This document shows positions 25,249 through 35,265 of a stretch of DNA of 64,000 bases, piece by piece. The DNA lies in NCBI RefSeq assembly GCF_004135365.1, contig NZ_CP035492.1:2106501-2170500 (forward strand), in the 5' to 3' direction. A program made the position numbers and the translations under genes. Source of the stretch: Paenibacillus protaetiae (lineage in GTDB: Bacteria > Bacillota > Bacilli > Paenibacillales > Paenibacillaceae). The notes beneath the pieces were generated by a model. The model had not been told where the DNA came from and made no database searches. It was given only the letters and a program-made list of their open reading frames with translations. Position 1 is the first letter of the stretch, and the number at the start of each line of letters is the position of its first letter.

Positions 25249-26280
25249 TCAGAATGAAGGGAGCATCGAGTCGATTTCCGCCAAAAAACTGTCGCGAAAA
25301 CTTTTAACCTGCGGAATGTCCGTCTGCTCACCGTTCCTTTGATCGTATACTTTCCAGTCGGAAGACTCCAGCACTTTGACAAATTGCGATGCGATGTGCG
25401 CTGTCAACGTACCTTTGTACCGGCTTTCCGTCCGCTCATAACTTGCTTTCACTTCGCTGGTCAATTGGAAGGTATCGGGATTAAATACCGGTGTATTAGT
25501 TAAGCCTAAAATATACATAGACATGTCGTTTTTATACAGCTGCTGAACCGAAGCGCGCTCTGGCGACACCGGAAATTGTTTAATAAAATGCTCGGCTTCG
25601 ACCGCACGGTCCGCCAGCTCATCCCATGGAATCACAAGCCCGGCATCCATCGCAGCCGGCTCATTTGATTCCTGTGCCTGAATCGCGATAAAAGCGTTTA
25701 AATCATCGGACAGCTTTTTGCGGTACGTTTTTTGCATTTCATAATCGACAATCGGGTAGATCATGCCTTCCACCATTACAAGCCGGTAGCCTCCGGACAG
25801 CTTGGTCGCTACAAGCTGCTTCACCTTGTCATCCGGTATTGTTGCAATATTGGCTGAAGTAATCGGCCATTCCGCTTTCATGAGTACATCCTGTATTTTA
25901 TCGTTCAAAAAAGCTTCTTGGCTTTTTTGCAAATCCTTTTCATAATAAGCGTTTAGCTCGCGGAGCATCGTATCGGCCGTCTGCCGGTTTGCCTGAACCA
26001 TATTTTCGTTTAAAAAAGATACGATGCTGGCCGCTTCTTTCGCATTTTTTACGATCAGTTCATATTTAGCAAGCAGGTCCTGCTGCTGCTTTTGCGCCGG
26101 ATCCGCGCTCTCCAGCGCAGCTTTCGCATGGCGGCGCTCGCCGCTTTCTTTGCTGCAGCCTATCGTCAAAGCCAGCATGCATAAAACAAGCACTAACAAA
26201 GCTGCTTTCGTATGGCTTGTCAGTACTGACATTTGGTTCCGCATGTCCGAAGTGTTCACCGTCCTGCCCGAATGGTTCAT
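25249..26280 (-). CDS. hypothetical lipoprotein
   Basis: 343 aa from the first ATG. A shorter start at 26244 (MRNQMSVLTSHTK) would give a more normal signal peptide, and neither start has a convincing ribosome site. A hydrophobic stretch ends in the lipobox LTIGCSKE, so the mature protein is lipid-anchored outside the membrane. The rest is helical and charged (KYELIVKNAKEAASIVSFL, YYEKDLQKSQEAFLNDKI) with no domain I recognise. It is the last of three minus-strand genes after the DODA dioxygenase and ribA. Confidence 0.8.
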   Translation of the reverse strand: MNHSGRTVNTSDMRNQMSVLTSHTKAALLVLVLCMLALTIGCSKESGERRHAKAALESADPAQKQQQDLLAKYELIVKNAKEAASIVSFLNENMVQANRQTADTMLRELNAYYEKDLQKSQEAFLNDKIQDVLMKAEWPITSANIATIPDDKVKQLVATKLSGGYRLVMVEGMIYPIVDYEMQKTYRKKLSDDLNAFIAIQAQESNEPAAMDAGLVIPWDELADRAVEAEHFIKQFPVSPERASVQQLYKNDMSMYILGLTNTPVFNPDTFQLTSEVKASYERTESRYKGTLTAHIASQFVKVLESSDWKVYDQRNGEQTDIPQVKSFRDSFLAEIDSMLPSF

Positions 26281-26348
26281 CGTTCCAACGTCTTATTCCA
26301 TTAGACGCAGGCTCCATTTAATTAGTTGCGGGCTATTTGGATTAGCTT

Positions 26349-27104
26349 TTACTGCAGCGCGGTTTGATATTCCGATCTGAAGTGACCCGATTTGTTTACC
26401 TTTGTCGACAAATATTTTTCATTATGAACGGATGCTTCTCCCCAAAGCGGTATGCGCTTGTTGATGTCCATGCCCGCTTTTTTGAGAGCTTCGACTTTAC
26501 GCGGATTGTTCGTAATGATGGACACCGGCTTGCCGCGCAATTCCTTCAGCACAACAATCGCATCTGCATAGCTGCGGGTATCATCCTGGAACCCAAGCGC
26601 CAAATTAGCGTCAACGGTATCCATGCCGTCCTCCTGCAAAAGGTAAGCCATTGCTTTGCTGAACAAGCCGATCCCCCGGCCTTCATGGTTCGCCAAATAA
26701 AACAGCGCTCCCGTGCCGTTTGCTTTAATCATCCGCATCGACTGCTTCAGCTGAAATCCGCAGTCGCATCGTTTGCTGCCAAAAATATCGCCGGTATGGC
26801 ATATGCTGTGCATCCGGATCATCGCATCTTCCGCATGCTGAAAATCGCCGTAAACGAGCACACTCGACTGCTGCTGATCCGCATATTTTGATGCCGGCAA
26901 ATGGTTCAGCAGCTGCTCGACCGTTGGCGTTTCCTTCTTATCGGTCCGAATCCAGCTGTACCAGTTAAAAAATACCGTTTCTCCGTCCAAATCAACCGGG
27001 AGGCGGATTGGCCCTACAAGAAACAGATGGCTGCCGTCCTCTCCGCCTTCTTGTATAAGCTTGATCCGTTCGCCAAGCCGATTCATGATTTCATTATTTA
27101 TCAT
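26349..27104 (-). CDS. ribA: GTP cyclohydrolase II
   Basis: A 251-aa stand-alone GTP cyclohydrolase II, which opens GTP to the first riboflavin precursor. The zinc site is clear in MHSICHTGDIFGSKRCDC. NHEGRGIGLFSKAMAYLLQ, DTVDANLALGF and ITNNPRKVEALKKAG are the other family motifs. It lacks the DHBP-synthase half found in B. subtilis RibA. It follows a DODA-type dioxygenase by 27 bases and is not in a rib operon, which hints at a second, specialised copy. That would need the rest of the genome to confirm. Confidence 0.92.
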   Translation of the reverse strand: MINNEIMNRLGERIKLIQEGGEDGSHLFLVGPIRLPVDLDGETVFFNWYSWIRTDKKETPTVEQLLNHLPASKYADQQQSSVLVYGDFQHAEDAMIRMHSICHTGDIFGSKRCDCGFQLKQSMRMIKANGTGALFYLANHEGRGIGLFSKAMAYLLQEDGMDTVDANLALGFQDDTRSYADAIVVLKELRGKPVSIITNNPRKVEALKKAGMDINKRIPLWGEASVHNEKYLSTKVNKSGHFRSEYQTALQ

Positions 27105-27131
27105 ATCGCAAGCACCTTCTTCATTTGATGA

Positions 27132-27887
27132 TCAAAATCTGAGGCATAAATAGCTGAGAGAGCCAAACTGATACCCTCTGAAGATAACTTCCGGCTTCTG
27201 CCCGCTTCCAAGCGCCACATAAAGCGGCACAAAATGCTCTGCACGCGGGACGGCCCGTTGTGCATTTGGCGCCAAGCTATCGTATGCGAAAAGGGATTCG
27301 AGATCGCCTTGCTGCAGCTTTTCAATAAGCCAGTCGTCGAATTGGACAGCCCACGGCTCGGCTTCGGACGCGTTCCAGTTCACGGCGCGCAAGTTATGCA
27401 CCGTCACGCCGCTCCCGATAACAAGAACATTAAGGTCGGACAAGCTGCGAAGCGCTTTGCCGATTTCATAATGGTCTTTGGCGCTGCGGTACGGATTAAC
27501 GGAAACTTGAACGACAGGAATGTCCGCTTGAGGAAACAAATGCTTCAGCAGGGTCCATGACCCGTGGTCAAGTCCGCGATTCTCATCGAATTGATACGGA
27601 ATGCCTTGCTCTTTAAGCAGGCTTCCAACCTTTTCGGCATAGGATTTGGAACCTCGTGCCGGATATTTTACTTGAAACAGCTCATCCGGGAAACCATAGA
27701 AATCATAAATGGTTTCATATACTCCGTCGGTATGCGTAATGGTCACATCATCCGTTTCCCAATGCGCCGTAAAAATGACAATCGCATCGGGCTTCAGCGA
27801 AGCGCCCGTTTGCTGTAAAAAACGGCTGTAATCATTTTCTTCTATGGCAAGCATTGGCGATCCATGAGCTAAAAATAAAGGAGACAT
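27132..27887 (-). CDS. DODA-type extradiol ring-cleavage dioxygenase (LigB-like, YgiD type)
   Basis: 251 aa from the ATG at 27887 (AGAGGTGGAG upstream; an in-frame GTG lies three codons earlier). The class III extradiol dioxygenase fold shows the metal ligands in PLFLAHGSPM (His), FTAHWET (His), and LDHGSWTLLKHLFP (His), plus VLVIGSGVTVHNL near the C-terminal half. YgiD-type enzymes act on catechols such as L-DOPA. It is divergent from an HxlR regulator and has a strong promoter with an inverted repeat, so induction by a quinone or catechol is plausible. Confidence 0.9.
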   Translation of the reverse strand: MSPLFLAHGSPMLAIEENDYSRFLQQTGASLKPDAIVIFTAHWETDDVTITHTDGVYETIYDFYGFPDELFQVKYPARGSKSYAEKVGSLLKEQGIPYQFDENRGLDHGSWTLLKHLFPQADIPVVQVSVNPYRSAKDHYEIGKALRSLSDLNVLVIGSGVTVHNLRAVNWNASEAEPWAVQFDDWLIEKLQQGDLESLFAYDSLAPNAQRAVPRAEHFVPLYVALGSGQKPEVIFRGYQFGSLSYLCLRF

Positions 27888-27906
27888 CCGCTCCACCTCT
27901 CTATAC

Positions 27907-27919
27907 TTACTTTTAGTAA
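27907..27919. promoter_or_regulatory. candidate HxlR operator
   Basis: TTACTTTTAGTAA is a perfect inverted repeat (TTACT-TTT-AGTAA) just downstream of the -10 box of the dioxygenase promoter. It resembles TACT-N-AGTA sites bound by YodB/CatR-type regulators. Confidence 0.55.
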
Positions 27920-27922
27920 CTA

Positions 27923-27951
27923 ATTATAGTATCACAATATACATACGTCAA
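27923..27951 (-). promoter_or_regulatory. sigma-A promoter of the dioxygenase-ribA-lipoprotein genes
   Basis: On the minus strand TTGACG (27946-27951), 17 nt, TATAAT (27923-27928). Confidence 0.75.
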
Positions 27952-27976
27952 GTTACGACCATACATAAAGTGTGAT

Positions 27977-28005
27977 TGTATAATTTCGATATTATTTATA
28001 TAATA
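27977..28005 (+). promoter_or_regulatory. sigma-A promoter of the HxlR gene
   Basis: TTGTAT (27977-27982), 17 nt, TATAAT (28000-28005), followed by the GAGGTGAGGAG ribosome site. Confidence 0.7.
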
Positions 28006-28023
28006 CAGAAAGAGGTGAGGAGA

Positions 28024-28338
28024 ATGGATCAACTATGCCCGCGGTTTCAGAAAGGGATGGACCTTATTAGCAAACGTTGGACCGGACTGATCATTCACCA
28101 GCTGTTAAACGGCCCTCAACGTTTCTGCACAGTGCAATCGGCTTTGCCGATAAGCGGCAGATTGCTGTCGGAACGATTCAAGGAGCTTGAGCTGGAAGGG
28201 ATTGTCCACCGGCATGTTTACCCCGAGGTGCCCGTCCGCATCGAATATTCGCTGACAGAAAAAGGCCTCGCGCTGGAACCGGTCATTCGGGAGATCGAGC
28301 AATGGTCGAAAGATTGGATTTCTGCCGTACAAATATAA
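28024..28338 (+). CDS. HxlR-family transcriptional regulator
   Basis: 104 aa from the ATG at 28024 (AGAGGTGAGGAGA directly upstream). It shows the HxlR winged helix (LISKRWTGLIIHQLLNGPQRF, ISGRLLSERFKELELEGIVHR, VEYSLTEKG) and a Cys at position 5 (MDQLCPRF), the place where redox-sensing HxlR/YodB proteins carry their reactive Cys. It is divergent from the dioxygenase and likely its repressor. Confidence 0.92.
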   Translation: MDQLCPRFQKGMDLISKRWTGLIIHQLLNGPQRFCTVQSALPISGRLLSERFKELELEGIVHRHVYPEVPVRIEYSLTEKGLALEPVIREIEQWSKDWISAVQI

Positions 28339-28340
28339 CG

Positions 28341-28376
28341 AAACCGGGTTCTCTATCCAATGAGAAGCCCGGTTTT
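28341..28376 (+). terminator. terminator after the HxlR gene
   Basis: AAACCGGG and TTCTC arms with GAGAA and CCCGGTTT around an 8-nt loop, followed by TTTTATTTT. Confidence 0.85.
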
Positions 28377-28432
28377 TATTTTACCACATTGTTCCGTATA
28401 AAAACGGCAATGCGCCTTAACGCCGCAGCTAA

Positions 28433-30760
28433 TTATTTATCGCCGCAGCGGCTGCCGGGCACATCGGTCGTCCAAGCCGAGGCGATCAGCACATCCATAT
28501 GCCTTGCCAGCCGCAGCAGGTCTTGCGCAACATTCCGCTTCCAGGGCGGAAATTTTCCGCGTCCAGCAGCCGATCTTCCTACAATTAATTGTGTCGCCTG
28601 AACCTGATCGGCCACCCGGACAAGCTGCCCGGCAAGCGGAACAGCCGGACTTGCGGCTACCGTCTTGTATATGCCGCCTAAACGATGAGTGAGGCTTGCC
28701 ATAGACTTGGCGCGAATTCTCGCTTCCTCGCTCCGCAGATTATGATCTTCAATATGCACCACATGCCATTCCGCTTTTAACCGATGGGCGATACGAAATC
28801 CGCGCCGGATAAGTTTATCTCCGCCGGGATGCAGGCTGACGCCAACTACAATAACCTCCCGCCTCCTCAGCGGGCCGCGCAGCGAGCTGCTCCGGTCCCA
28901 CGCTTCCAGCCGCTCGTCGACCTCATCCGCCAGTTCACGCAGCGCCAATTCACGAAGTCCAATTAGATTCGTTGTTGTAAAAAAAGCGGATAACGCCTGT
29001 TCGATTTTGTCCTTTGCATAAACTTTTCCTTCTTTCAGCCGCTGACGCAGCATTTGCGGCGAGACATCAATCAGCTCTACCTCGTCTGCAAGCTCCAATA
29101 GAAAGTCAGGCACCGTCTCCCGCACACGTACGCCTGTCAGCCGCTCGACCGAATCGTTTAAGCTTTCCAAATGCTGCACGTTCATTGTTGCGACAACGGA
29201 AATTCCGTTATCGAGCAGTCTGATCACATCTTCGTACCGTTTGCGGAAACGGCTTCCCGGCACATTCGTATGGGCAAGCTCATCCACCAGCACTAGCTCG
29301 GGGCTGCGCGCAAGGATAGCGTCCGTATCCATTTCGGACAGCTCGATCCCCCGGTAAATATGCACCTTGCGCGGAATTGTTTCCAGCGCGCCGATTTGCG
29401 CTTCCGTCTCTTGACGCCCATGCGTCTCCAGCAGGCCGATGACCACCTCTTCCCCTTTGCGCAGCATCCCATTGCCTTCCCGCAGCATCGTATACGTTTT
29501 GCCGACGCCCGGCGCTGCGCCAATATACACTTTCAGGCTGCCGCGGTTTACCCGGCTCAGCCGCTCGGCCATCACTTCCGGCGTCGTCCGGCGAAACACT
29601 TCCTGCACCGGCTTATGCTGCTTCGCCGGCAGTATACGTTCCCCTTCCTGCTCCGCACGGTCCGCCATCAAAAACAAATCCATATCGGGCGCGCGGCTAA
29701 GCAAGCTGCCAGCCAAATCTCCTTTCAGGAGCTGCTTTATACGCGGCTCCTTGGAGTGGCCCATGACGATGCGGCTTATATGATGCGCCGCCGCATACCG
29801 GAGAAGCGCCGCCGGTATCGAACGTTTGCTGCGAACCGGCATCTCTTCGAATGCAGCGCCAACCTTTTCAGTCAGCTTTATAATAGAACGCTTGAAAGCA
29901 AGCTGCTCCTTGCGAAGCGGCTTGCGGGGATAAACGAAGGCAAGCACGGCCAAATCCCCGTTTAAGCGGCGGGCAATCTGCTGCCCTCTTCGAATATATA
30001 TGGAGCCGTTCCAATCATATTGGGCGCATACGGCAATTCGTTCCGCTGTGCCTGCTGACGGGGCAAGTCCAAGCTGTTCCCGATGTTTGGCCAGCTCCTC
30101 CGCGACTCCTTCCGCTACAAGCCTTAAAGCGAGCTCGCGCAGCACGTTCAGTCCGCCTGCAGATATCGCCGGAGGCTGGCTGCCTGTACCGCCTTCTTCC
30201 AGCCGCTTCAAAATCGTCTCCGGCGAAACATCTATAAGACGAACTTCATCCGCCAGCTCCAGCGTGCCCAAAGGCACCGTGACTTCCGGCCGGACTCCCG
30301 TCCGGTGAAAAGCAGCCTCCGCAACGCCTTCCAGCTCGTAGGCGTTTAAGGTTGTCATAATGCTGATCCCCTGCTGCAGAAGCGCTTCTACCTCTTCGAA
30401 CCGGGTGCGCTGCACCGCCCCCGGCCGATTGCGATGGGCCAGGCCGTCCACCAGCACAACCTCGGCATTACGATGCAGCAGCGCATCGACATCCATATCG
30501 CATTCGAGTTCCTCATTCGGCCATCGGATGCCGGGCACGATCTCCAGTCCTTCCAGTTGCTGCTGCAATTGCGGCTTGCTCAGCGCAGCTATGGAGCCAA
30601 CTACAACGTCAACACCTTGCTCCATCAGCTGCTTGCCTTCCAGCAGCAGATGGAACGTTTTGCCGGAGCCGCTGGCGGCGCCAACGATAATTTTCAGCCT
30701 TCCCCGCTGGAGCCGGGCAATGGAATCGAGTATTTGCTCGGGCGTTTTTCTCCGGTTCAT
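28433..30760 (-). CDS. double KdpD N-terminal protein: two KdpD-Usp units, no kinase domain
   Basis: The ATG at 30760 follows AAGGAGGCG and gives 775 aa. Residues about 1-375 and about 388-775 are two copies of the KdpD N-terminal domain plus universal-stress domain. Copy 2 keeps canonical motifs: Walker A GAAPGVGKT at 414-422, VLVDELAHTNVPGSR, ATMNVQHLESLND. Copy 1 is altered: GAASGSGKT at 27-35, VLVDGLAHRNRPGAV, TTLNAYELEG. Each Usp part is recognisable (MGHSKEPRIKQLLKGDLAGSL; VGRSAAGRGKFPPW). There are no TM helices, DHp or HATPase domains and no KdpE nearby. Short KdpDs without a kinase are known in some bacteria, but a tandem copy is unusual. It follows kdpC by 22 bases. Confidence 0.9.
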   Translation of the reverse strand: MNRRKTPEQILDSIARLQRGRLKIIVGAASGSGKTFHLLLEGKQLMEQGVDVVVGSIAALSKPQLQQQLEGLEIVPGIRWPNEELECDMDVDALLHRNAEVVLVDGLAHRNRPGAVQRTRFEEVEALLQQGISIMTTLNAYELEGVAEAAFHRTGVRPEVTVPLGTLELADEVRLIDVSPETILKRLEEGGTGSQPPAISAGGLNVLRELALRLVAEGVAEELAKHREQLGLAPSAGTAERIAVCAQYDWNGSIYIRRGQQIARRLNGDLAVLAFVYPRKPLRKEQLAFKRSIIKLTEKVGAAFEEMPVRSKRSIPAALLRYAAAHHISRIVMGHSKEPRIKQLLKGDLAGSLLSRAPDMDLFLMADRAEQEGERILPAKQHKPVQEVFRRTTPEVMAERLSRVNRGSLKVYIGAAPGVGKTYTMLREGNGMLRKGEEVVIGLLETHGRQETEAQIGALETIPRKVHIYRGIELSEMDTDAILARSPELVLVDELAHTNVPGSRFRKRYEDVIRLLDNGISVVATMNVQHLESLNDSVERLTGVRVRETVPDFLLELADEVELIDVSPQMLRQRLKEGKVYAKDKIEQALSAFFTTTNLIGLRELALRELADEVDERLEAWDRSSSLRGPLRRREVIVVGVSLHPGGDKLIRRGFRIAHRLKAEWHVVHIEDHNLRSEEARIRAKSMASLTHRLGGIYKTVAASPAVPLAGQLVRVADQVQATQLIVGRSAAGRGKFPPWKRNVAQDLLRLARHMDVLIASAWTTDVPGSRCGDK

Positions 30761-30782
30761 AGATTTGGCGCCTCCTTGTCCG

Positions 30783-31385
30783 TTACCCTCCCATACGTTC
30801 TTTAAGCGCAATATTAAGCTCCAACACGTTAACTCTCGGTTCGCCAAACAATCCCAAATCCCGGCCTTCGGTATGCGCGTCAACCATTGCGCCCAGCTCT
30901 CCTTCCGCGATACCGGTCTGTTTGCTGATCCGCGGAATTTGCACCATGGCCGCTTCCGGTGAAATATGCGGATCAAGCCCGGAGCCGGAGTTTGTTATAA
31001 GCAGCAGCGGCACTTCGGATACCGGTACTTCGGGGTTATTCTCCTTCCAATCCTCGATGGATGCTTTCAAACGGTCTGCCAGCGCCGGGTTGGACGGCCC
31101 GTAGTTGTTGGATCCGGACGCTTCCGCTTGATAGCCGATGCTGCTTACCCGGCCGTGGAAATACTGCTGCCCGGCGAAATTTTGCCCGATCAGCTCCGAA
31201 CCGATCGTCTCGCCGGCGCTGTTCTTAATAAGGCTGCCGTTTGCCTGGTGAGGGAACAGCAGCTGCGCCGCTCCCGTGCTTACAAGCGGATAAATGATTC
31301 CGCATAAGACTATGAAAACAAAGCTGATGCGTATGGTCACTTGGACCCAGCCCCAAACCGAATACCTTTCACTAGCAGATTTCAT
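30783..31385 (-). CDS. kdpC: potassium-transporting ATPase subunit C
   Basis: A 200-aa protein with one N-terminal TM (about residues 15-40) and an extracytoplasmic domain. Family signatures are [84 protein letters not shown]. It stabilises the KdpFABC complex for ATP-driven high-affinity potassium uptake. The gap of 118 bases after kdpB is longer than usual and holds no clear gene. Confidence 0.97.
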   Translation of the reverse strand: MKSASERYSVWGWVQVTIRISFVFIVLCGIIYPLVSTGAAQLLFPHQANGSLIKNSAGETIGSELIGQNFAGQQYFHGRVSSIGYQAEASGSNNYGPSNPALADRLKASIEDWKENNPEVPVSEVPLLLITNSGSGLDPHISPEAAMVQIPRISKQTGIAEGELGAMVDAHTEGRDLGLFGEPRVNVLELNIALKERMGG

Positions 31386-31503
31386 TGCTTAACGCTTCCT
31401 TTCCGCTTTCCGTATTTACAAATCCATCATCCAATCATCATCCCCGTAAGGATGCCGCCCTCAAACCGCTTGCGGCCCATTCGTCCGTCGTTCAATGCAT
31501 TCG

Positions 31504-33537
31504 TCATATCCATACATGAACAACCAAGTCGATCAGCTTAATTCCGATAAACGGAGCGGCCAGCCCGCCGAGGCCATAAATAAGCAGGTTGCGGCTGAGC
31601 AGCTTGTTGCCGCTCATCGGCTTGTAGGCAACACCTTTCATCGCCAGCGGAATCAGCAGCGGAATAATAATCGCATTAAACACAAGCGCCGATAAAACAG
31701 CCGACAGCGGCGAGCCGAGCTTCATGACGTTCAGCGTATCCATCTGCGGAATCGCGGCCATAAACATCGCCGGGATGATGGCAAAATATTTGGCCACATC
31801 GTTAGCAATGCTGAACGTCGTGAGCGCGCCGCGGGTCATTAGCAGCTGTTTGCCGATGGCGACAACTTCGATGATTTTGGACGGATCGGAGTCCAGATCA
31901 ATCATGTTGGCCGCTTCTTTGGCCGCCGCCGTGCCGCTGTTCATCGCAAGTCCCACGTCGGCTTGCGCCAGCGCCGGAGCGTCGTTTGTGCCGTCGCCGG
32001 TCATCGCGACCAGCTTGCCTGCCGCCTGTTCCCTGCGGATGACGGCGATTTTGTCCTCCGGCTTGCTTTCGGCGATATAATCGTCGACCCCCGCTTCTCT
32101 GGCAATGGTCGCCGCCGTAAGCGGATTGTCGCCCGTACACATGATTGTGCGGATACCCATCCGGCGAAGCTGATCGAACCGTTCCTTCATGCCCGGCTTA
32201 ACCGTATCCTTCAAATAAATGAGGCCATAAATTTTTTTGTCGACCGCCACGGCCAGCGGAGTTCCGCCTTCCGCCGCAATTGCGCTGGCATTCGCGTCCA
32301 AACCCTCAGGCACGTCCCCGCCTTGCGCCTGCACCCATTGGCGCACCGCATCGACGGCGCCTTTGCGCACCTTCCGCCCGTCCGTCAGATCAATGCCGCT
32401 CATTCGGGTTTCAGCTTGAAACGGAATAAACTCCCCGCCCTCTGCAATCGCCGCATCATAAGAAATGCCGTGTTTCTTCATGTAGTCCAGCACGGAACGC
32501 CCTTCCGGCGTATCGTCTTTCACCGAGCCGATTGCCGCCCAGACGGGCAGCAGCTCCCTGCTGCAAGAACCAACCGGAATAAAATCGCTTGCCATCCGGT
32601 TGCCAAACGTAATCGTGCCCGTTTTATCCAAAATCATCGTGTTAATGTCGCCGGCCGCTTCCACTGCTTTCCCCGACATCGCCAGTACGTTGAAACGGGT
32701 CACCCGATCCATGCCCGCAATGCCGATGGCGGACAGCAGCCCGCCGATGGTCGTCGGAATAAGGCAGACCAGAAGGGAGATCAATACGGGAATTTCCAGA
32801 TCAATGTCCAAATAACCGGCGATTGGTCCAAGCGTGACGACCACGATCAGGAAAATAAGCGTCAAGCTCGTCAGCAGCGTATTCAGCGCGATTTCGTTCG
32901 GGGTCTTCTGCCGTTTCGCCCCTTCCACCAGCGATATCATCCGGTCGATAAACGATTCGCCCGGATCCGCCGTTATCCGCACCTTGATCCGGTCGCTGAC
33001 AACTCGTGTTCCGCCGGTTACAGAGCTGAAATCGCCGCCCGCTTCTTTCATGACCGGAGCCGATTCCCCGGTAATCGCCGATTCGTCCACCGAAGCGACG
33101 CCTTCGACGACTTCGCCGTCGCCGGGGATCATCTCGCCTTGCTCTACGACAATCAAATCGCCTTTCCTCAGCTCGGTGGACAGGACTGTCTTGATGCCCG
33201 TCTCCGTCACTTTATTTGCCTTCATTTCGGTTTTCGTCCGTTTCAGCGTATCCGCCTGCGCTTTGCCCCTGCCTTCGGCCAGCGCTTCCGCGAAGTTCGC
33301 GAACAGCACGGTGAAGAGCAGGATGAAAAATACCGCTGCATTAAATCCCCTGCTTCCCGGCGCGTCAAACGCGGCCGGGAACAAAACCATCAGCAGCACC
33401 AGTACGGTGCCGATCTCTACGACAAACATGACGGGATTTTTCATCATCGCAACCGGGTTCAGCTTAATCAAGCTATCCTTTAAGGCTGCTCCGACCAGTT
33501 CGGGCGTAAGCAGCTTCTTTTTTCGTGAATCGTTCAT
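31504..33537 (-). CDS. kdpB: potassium-transporting ATPase ATP-binding subunit
   Basis: A 677-aa P-type ATPase. It shows the phosphorylation site [22 protein letters not shown] in the actuator domain, [18 protein letters not shown] in the hinge and about seven TM helices. KdpB couples ATP hydrolysis to potassium movement through KdpA. It begins 16 bases after kdpA. Confidence 0.98.
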   Translation of the reverse strand: MNDSRKKKLLTPELVGAALKDSLIKLNPVAMMKNPVMFVVEIGTVLVLLMVLFPAAFDAPGSRGFNAAVFFILLFTVLFANFAEALAEGRGKAQADTLKRTKTEMKANKVTETGIKTVLSTELRKGDLIVVEQGEMIPGDGEVVEGVASVDESAITGESAPVMKEAGGDFSSVTGGTRVVSDRIKVRITADPGESFIDRMISLVEGAKRQKTPNEIALNTLLTSLTLIFLIVVVTLGPIAGYLDIDLEIPVLISLLVCLIPTTIGGLLSAIGIAGMDRVTRFNVLAMSGKAVEAAGDINTMILDKTGTITFGNRMASDFIPVGSCSRELLPVWAAIGSVKDDTPEGRSVLDYMKKHGISYDAAIAEGGEFIPFQAETRMSGIDLTDGRKVRKGAVDAVRQWVQAQGGDVPEGLDANASAIAAEGGTPLAVAVDKKIYGLIYLKDTVKPGMKERFDQLRRMGIRTIMCTGDNPLTAATIAREAGVDDYIAESKPEDKIAVIRREQAAGKLVAMTGDGTNDAPALAQADVGLAMNSGTAAAKEAANMIDLDSDPSKIIEVVAIGKQLLMTRGALTTFSIANDVAKYFAIIPAMFMAAIPQMDTLNVMKLGSPLSAVLSALVFNAIIIPLLIPLAMKGVAYKPMSGNKLLSRNLLIYGLGGLAAPFIGIKLIDLVVHVWI

Positions 33538-33553
33538 CTTCTATCACCATCCG

Positions 33554-35233
33554 TTATCGCATTGTCAAATGTTCGGCAACAGGCCCAAGCGCAATCGCCG
33601 GCAAAAAGGTCAAAGCCCCAATCAGGATAACCGTGCCGGCCAGCAGTCCGGTAAACAGCGCGTTATTGGTCCGGAATGTCCCAAGCGTTTCCGGTACCGG
33701 CTGCTTGCGCACAAGCGAACCTGCGACGGCGAGCATCGCAATCATGGAAATGTATCTGCCGAACAGCATGACAAGGCCGGTGCTGACGTTCCAGAAGGCC
33801 GTATTGTCAGCCAACCCTTCGAAACCCGAGCCGTTGTTGGCGGCCGACGACGTATATTCGTACAGCACCTGGCTAATGCCGTGGAAGCCCGGGTTCGTAA
33901 TCGCCGAACTGCCGGCGTCTATCGCCATGGCTAGCGCCGTCGGCACCAGAATAATAAACGGATGCGCTAGTATCGCGACGGCGATCAGCTTCATTTCCTT
34001 TGGCTCGATTTTGCGCCCGAGAAATTCCGGCGTGCGCCCGACCATGAGGCCGCAAATAAATACGGCCAGTATGGCGTACATCAGCATGTTGACCAGGCCA
34101 ACCCCTTTGCCGCCAAACACGACGTTCAGCATCATTTCGGCCATCGGCACCATGCCGCCAAGCGGCGTCAGCGTATCGTGCATATTATCGACCGATCCGG
34201 TCGTCGCCGCCGTCGTCACAGCCGTAAACAAAGCGGACTGCGCAATGCCGAACCGCGTCTCCTTGCCTTCCATGCTACCTTGGGAGGCATCTGCGCCAAG
34301 CGAATGAATAAGCGGTGTTCCGGCTTTTTCCGAAGCATAGGCAGTTGCCAAGAACACTAAGAACAAGCACATCATCGCCGAGAAAATGACCCAGCCCTGC
34401 TTTTTGTTTTTGGCGAACAAGCCAAACGTATAAGGAAGAGCAGCCGGCAGCGCCCACATCGACACAATCTCGATGACATTCGTCAGCGGATTCGGGTTCT
34501 CGAACGGATGGGCGGAGTTCGCTCCCATAAAACCGCCGCCGTTTGTGCCTAGATGCTTGATCGATTCCAGCGAAGCGACCGGACCGATCGCGATATGCTG
34601 CACGGCGCCTTCCAGCGTCGTCACCGATAACGTCGGGTCAAGCGTCTGCGGCACTTGCAGCGCCACAAGCACAAGCGTAATGACGAACGCAAACGGCAGG
34701 AAAATGCGGGTGTGCGCTTTGACAAAATCCTCGAAAAAGTTGCCGATCGTTTGTCCTTTGCTCGTAAGGCCGCGCACGAAAGCGATCGCTACCGAAAAGC
34801 CGGTTGCGGCGGACGTAAACATCATCATCATGATGACCGCCATCTGCGAGAAATAGGTAAGCCCCGTTTCGCCGCTGTAATGCTGCAGGTTCGTATTCGT
34901 AATAAAGCTGATGACCGTATTAAACGCCAGCGACTGCTCCATATTGCCGATTCCGTTCGGATTAAACGGAAGCCCGGTCTGCACCCGCAGGATGATATAG
35001 CTGACCGCGACAAGCACCACGTTCGTGAGCAGGAAACTAAGCGTGTAGGTTTTCCAGGTCATGCCGTTCCTTTTTTTCAGCCCGATCCATTTATAGAGCA
35101 GCCTCTCTACAGGTCCGAATATCCGGTCCGTCCAGTTCGGCTCGTTCGAGAACACATGGTACACATAGGTGCCAAGCGGTTTAACGAGCAGGATCACAAC
35201 CGCCACAACAACCGCCATCTGCAAAATTTCCAT
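33554..35233 (-). CDS. kdpA: potassium-transporting ATPase potassium-binding subunit
   Basis: A 559-aa membrane protein with ten TM helices and the repeated selectivity-filter loops expected of KdpA, including TNGGGFMGANSAHPFENP and SAANNGSGFEGL. N-terminal VVVAVVILLVKPLGTYVYHVF is typical. It is the channel-like subunit of KdpFABC and lies between kdpF and kdpB in the operon. Confidence 0.98.
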   Translation of the reverse strand: MEILQMAVVVAVVILLVKPLGTYVYHVFSNEPNWTDRIFGPVERLLYKWIGLKKRNGMTWKTYTLSFLLTNVVLVAVSYIILRVQTGLPFNPNGIGNMEQSLAFNTVISFITNTNLQHYSGETGLTYFSQMAVIMMMMFTSAATGFSVAIAFVRGLTSKGQTIGNFFEDFVKAHTRIFLPFAFVITLVLVALQVPQTLDPTLSVTTLEGAVQHIAIGPVASLESIKHLGTNGGGFMGANSAHPFENPNPLTNVIEIVSMWALPAALPYTFGLFAKNKKQGWVIFSAMMCLFLVFLATAYASEKAGTPLIHSLGADASQGSMEGKETRFGIAQSALFTAVTTAATTGSVDNMHDTLTPLGGMVPMAEMMLNVVFGGKGVGLVNMLMYAILAVFICGLMVGRTPEFLGRKIEPKEMKLIAVAILAHPFIILVPTALAMAIDAGSSAITNPGFHGISQVLYEYTSSAANNGSGFEGLADNTAFWNVSTGLVMLFGRYISMIAMLAVAGSLVRKQPVPETLGTFRTNNALFTGLLAGTVILIGALTFLPAIALGPVAEHLTMR

Positions 35234-35265
35234 TCCATAACCCCCTAAGGAATAACTGCGCCCGA

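Noticed and set aside
31963-33483. 506-codon plus-strand ORF, and a similar one at 32834-33934
   Set aside because: Antisense shadows of kdpB and kdpA, both of which have unmistakable catalytic and filter motifs.
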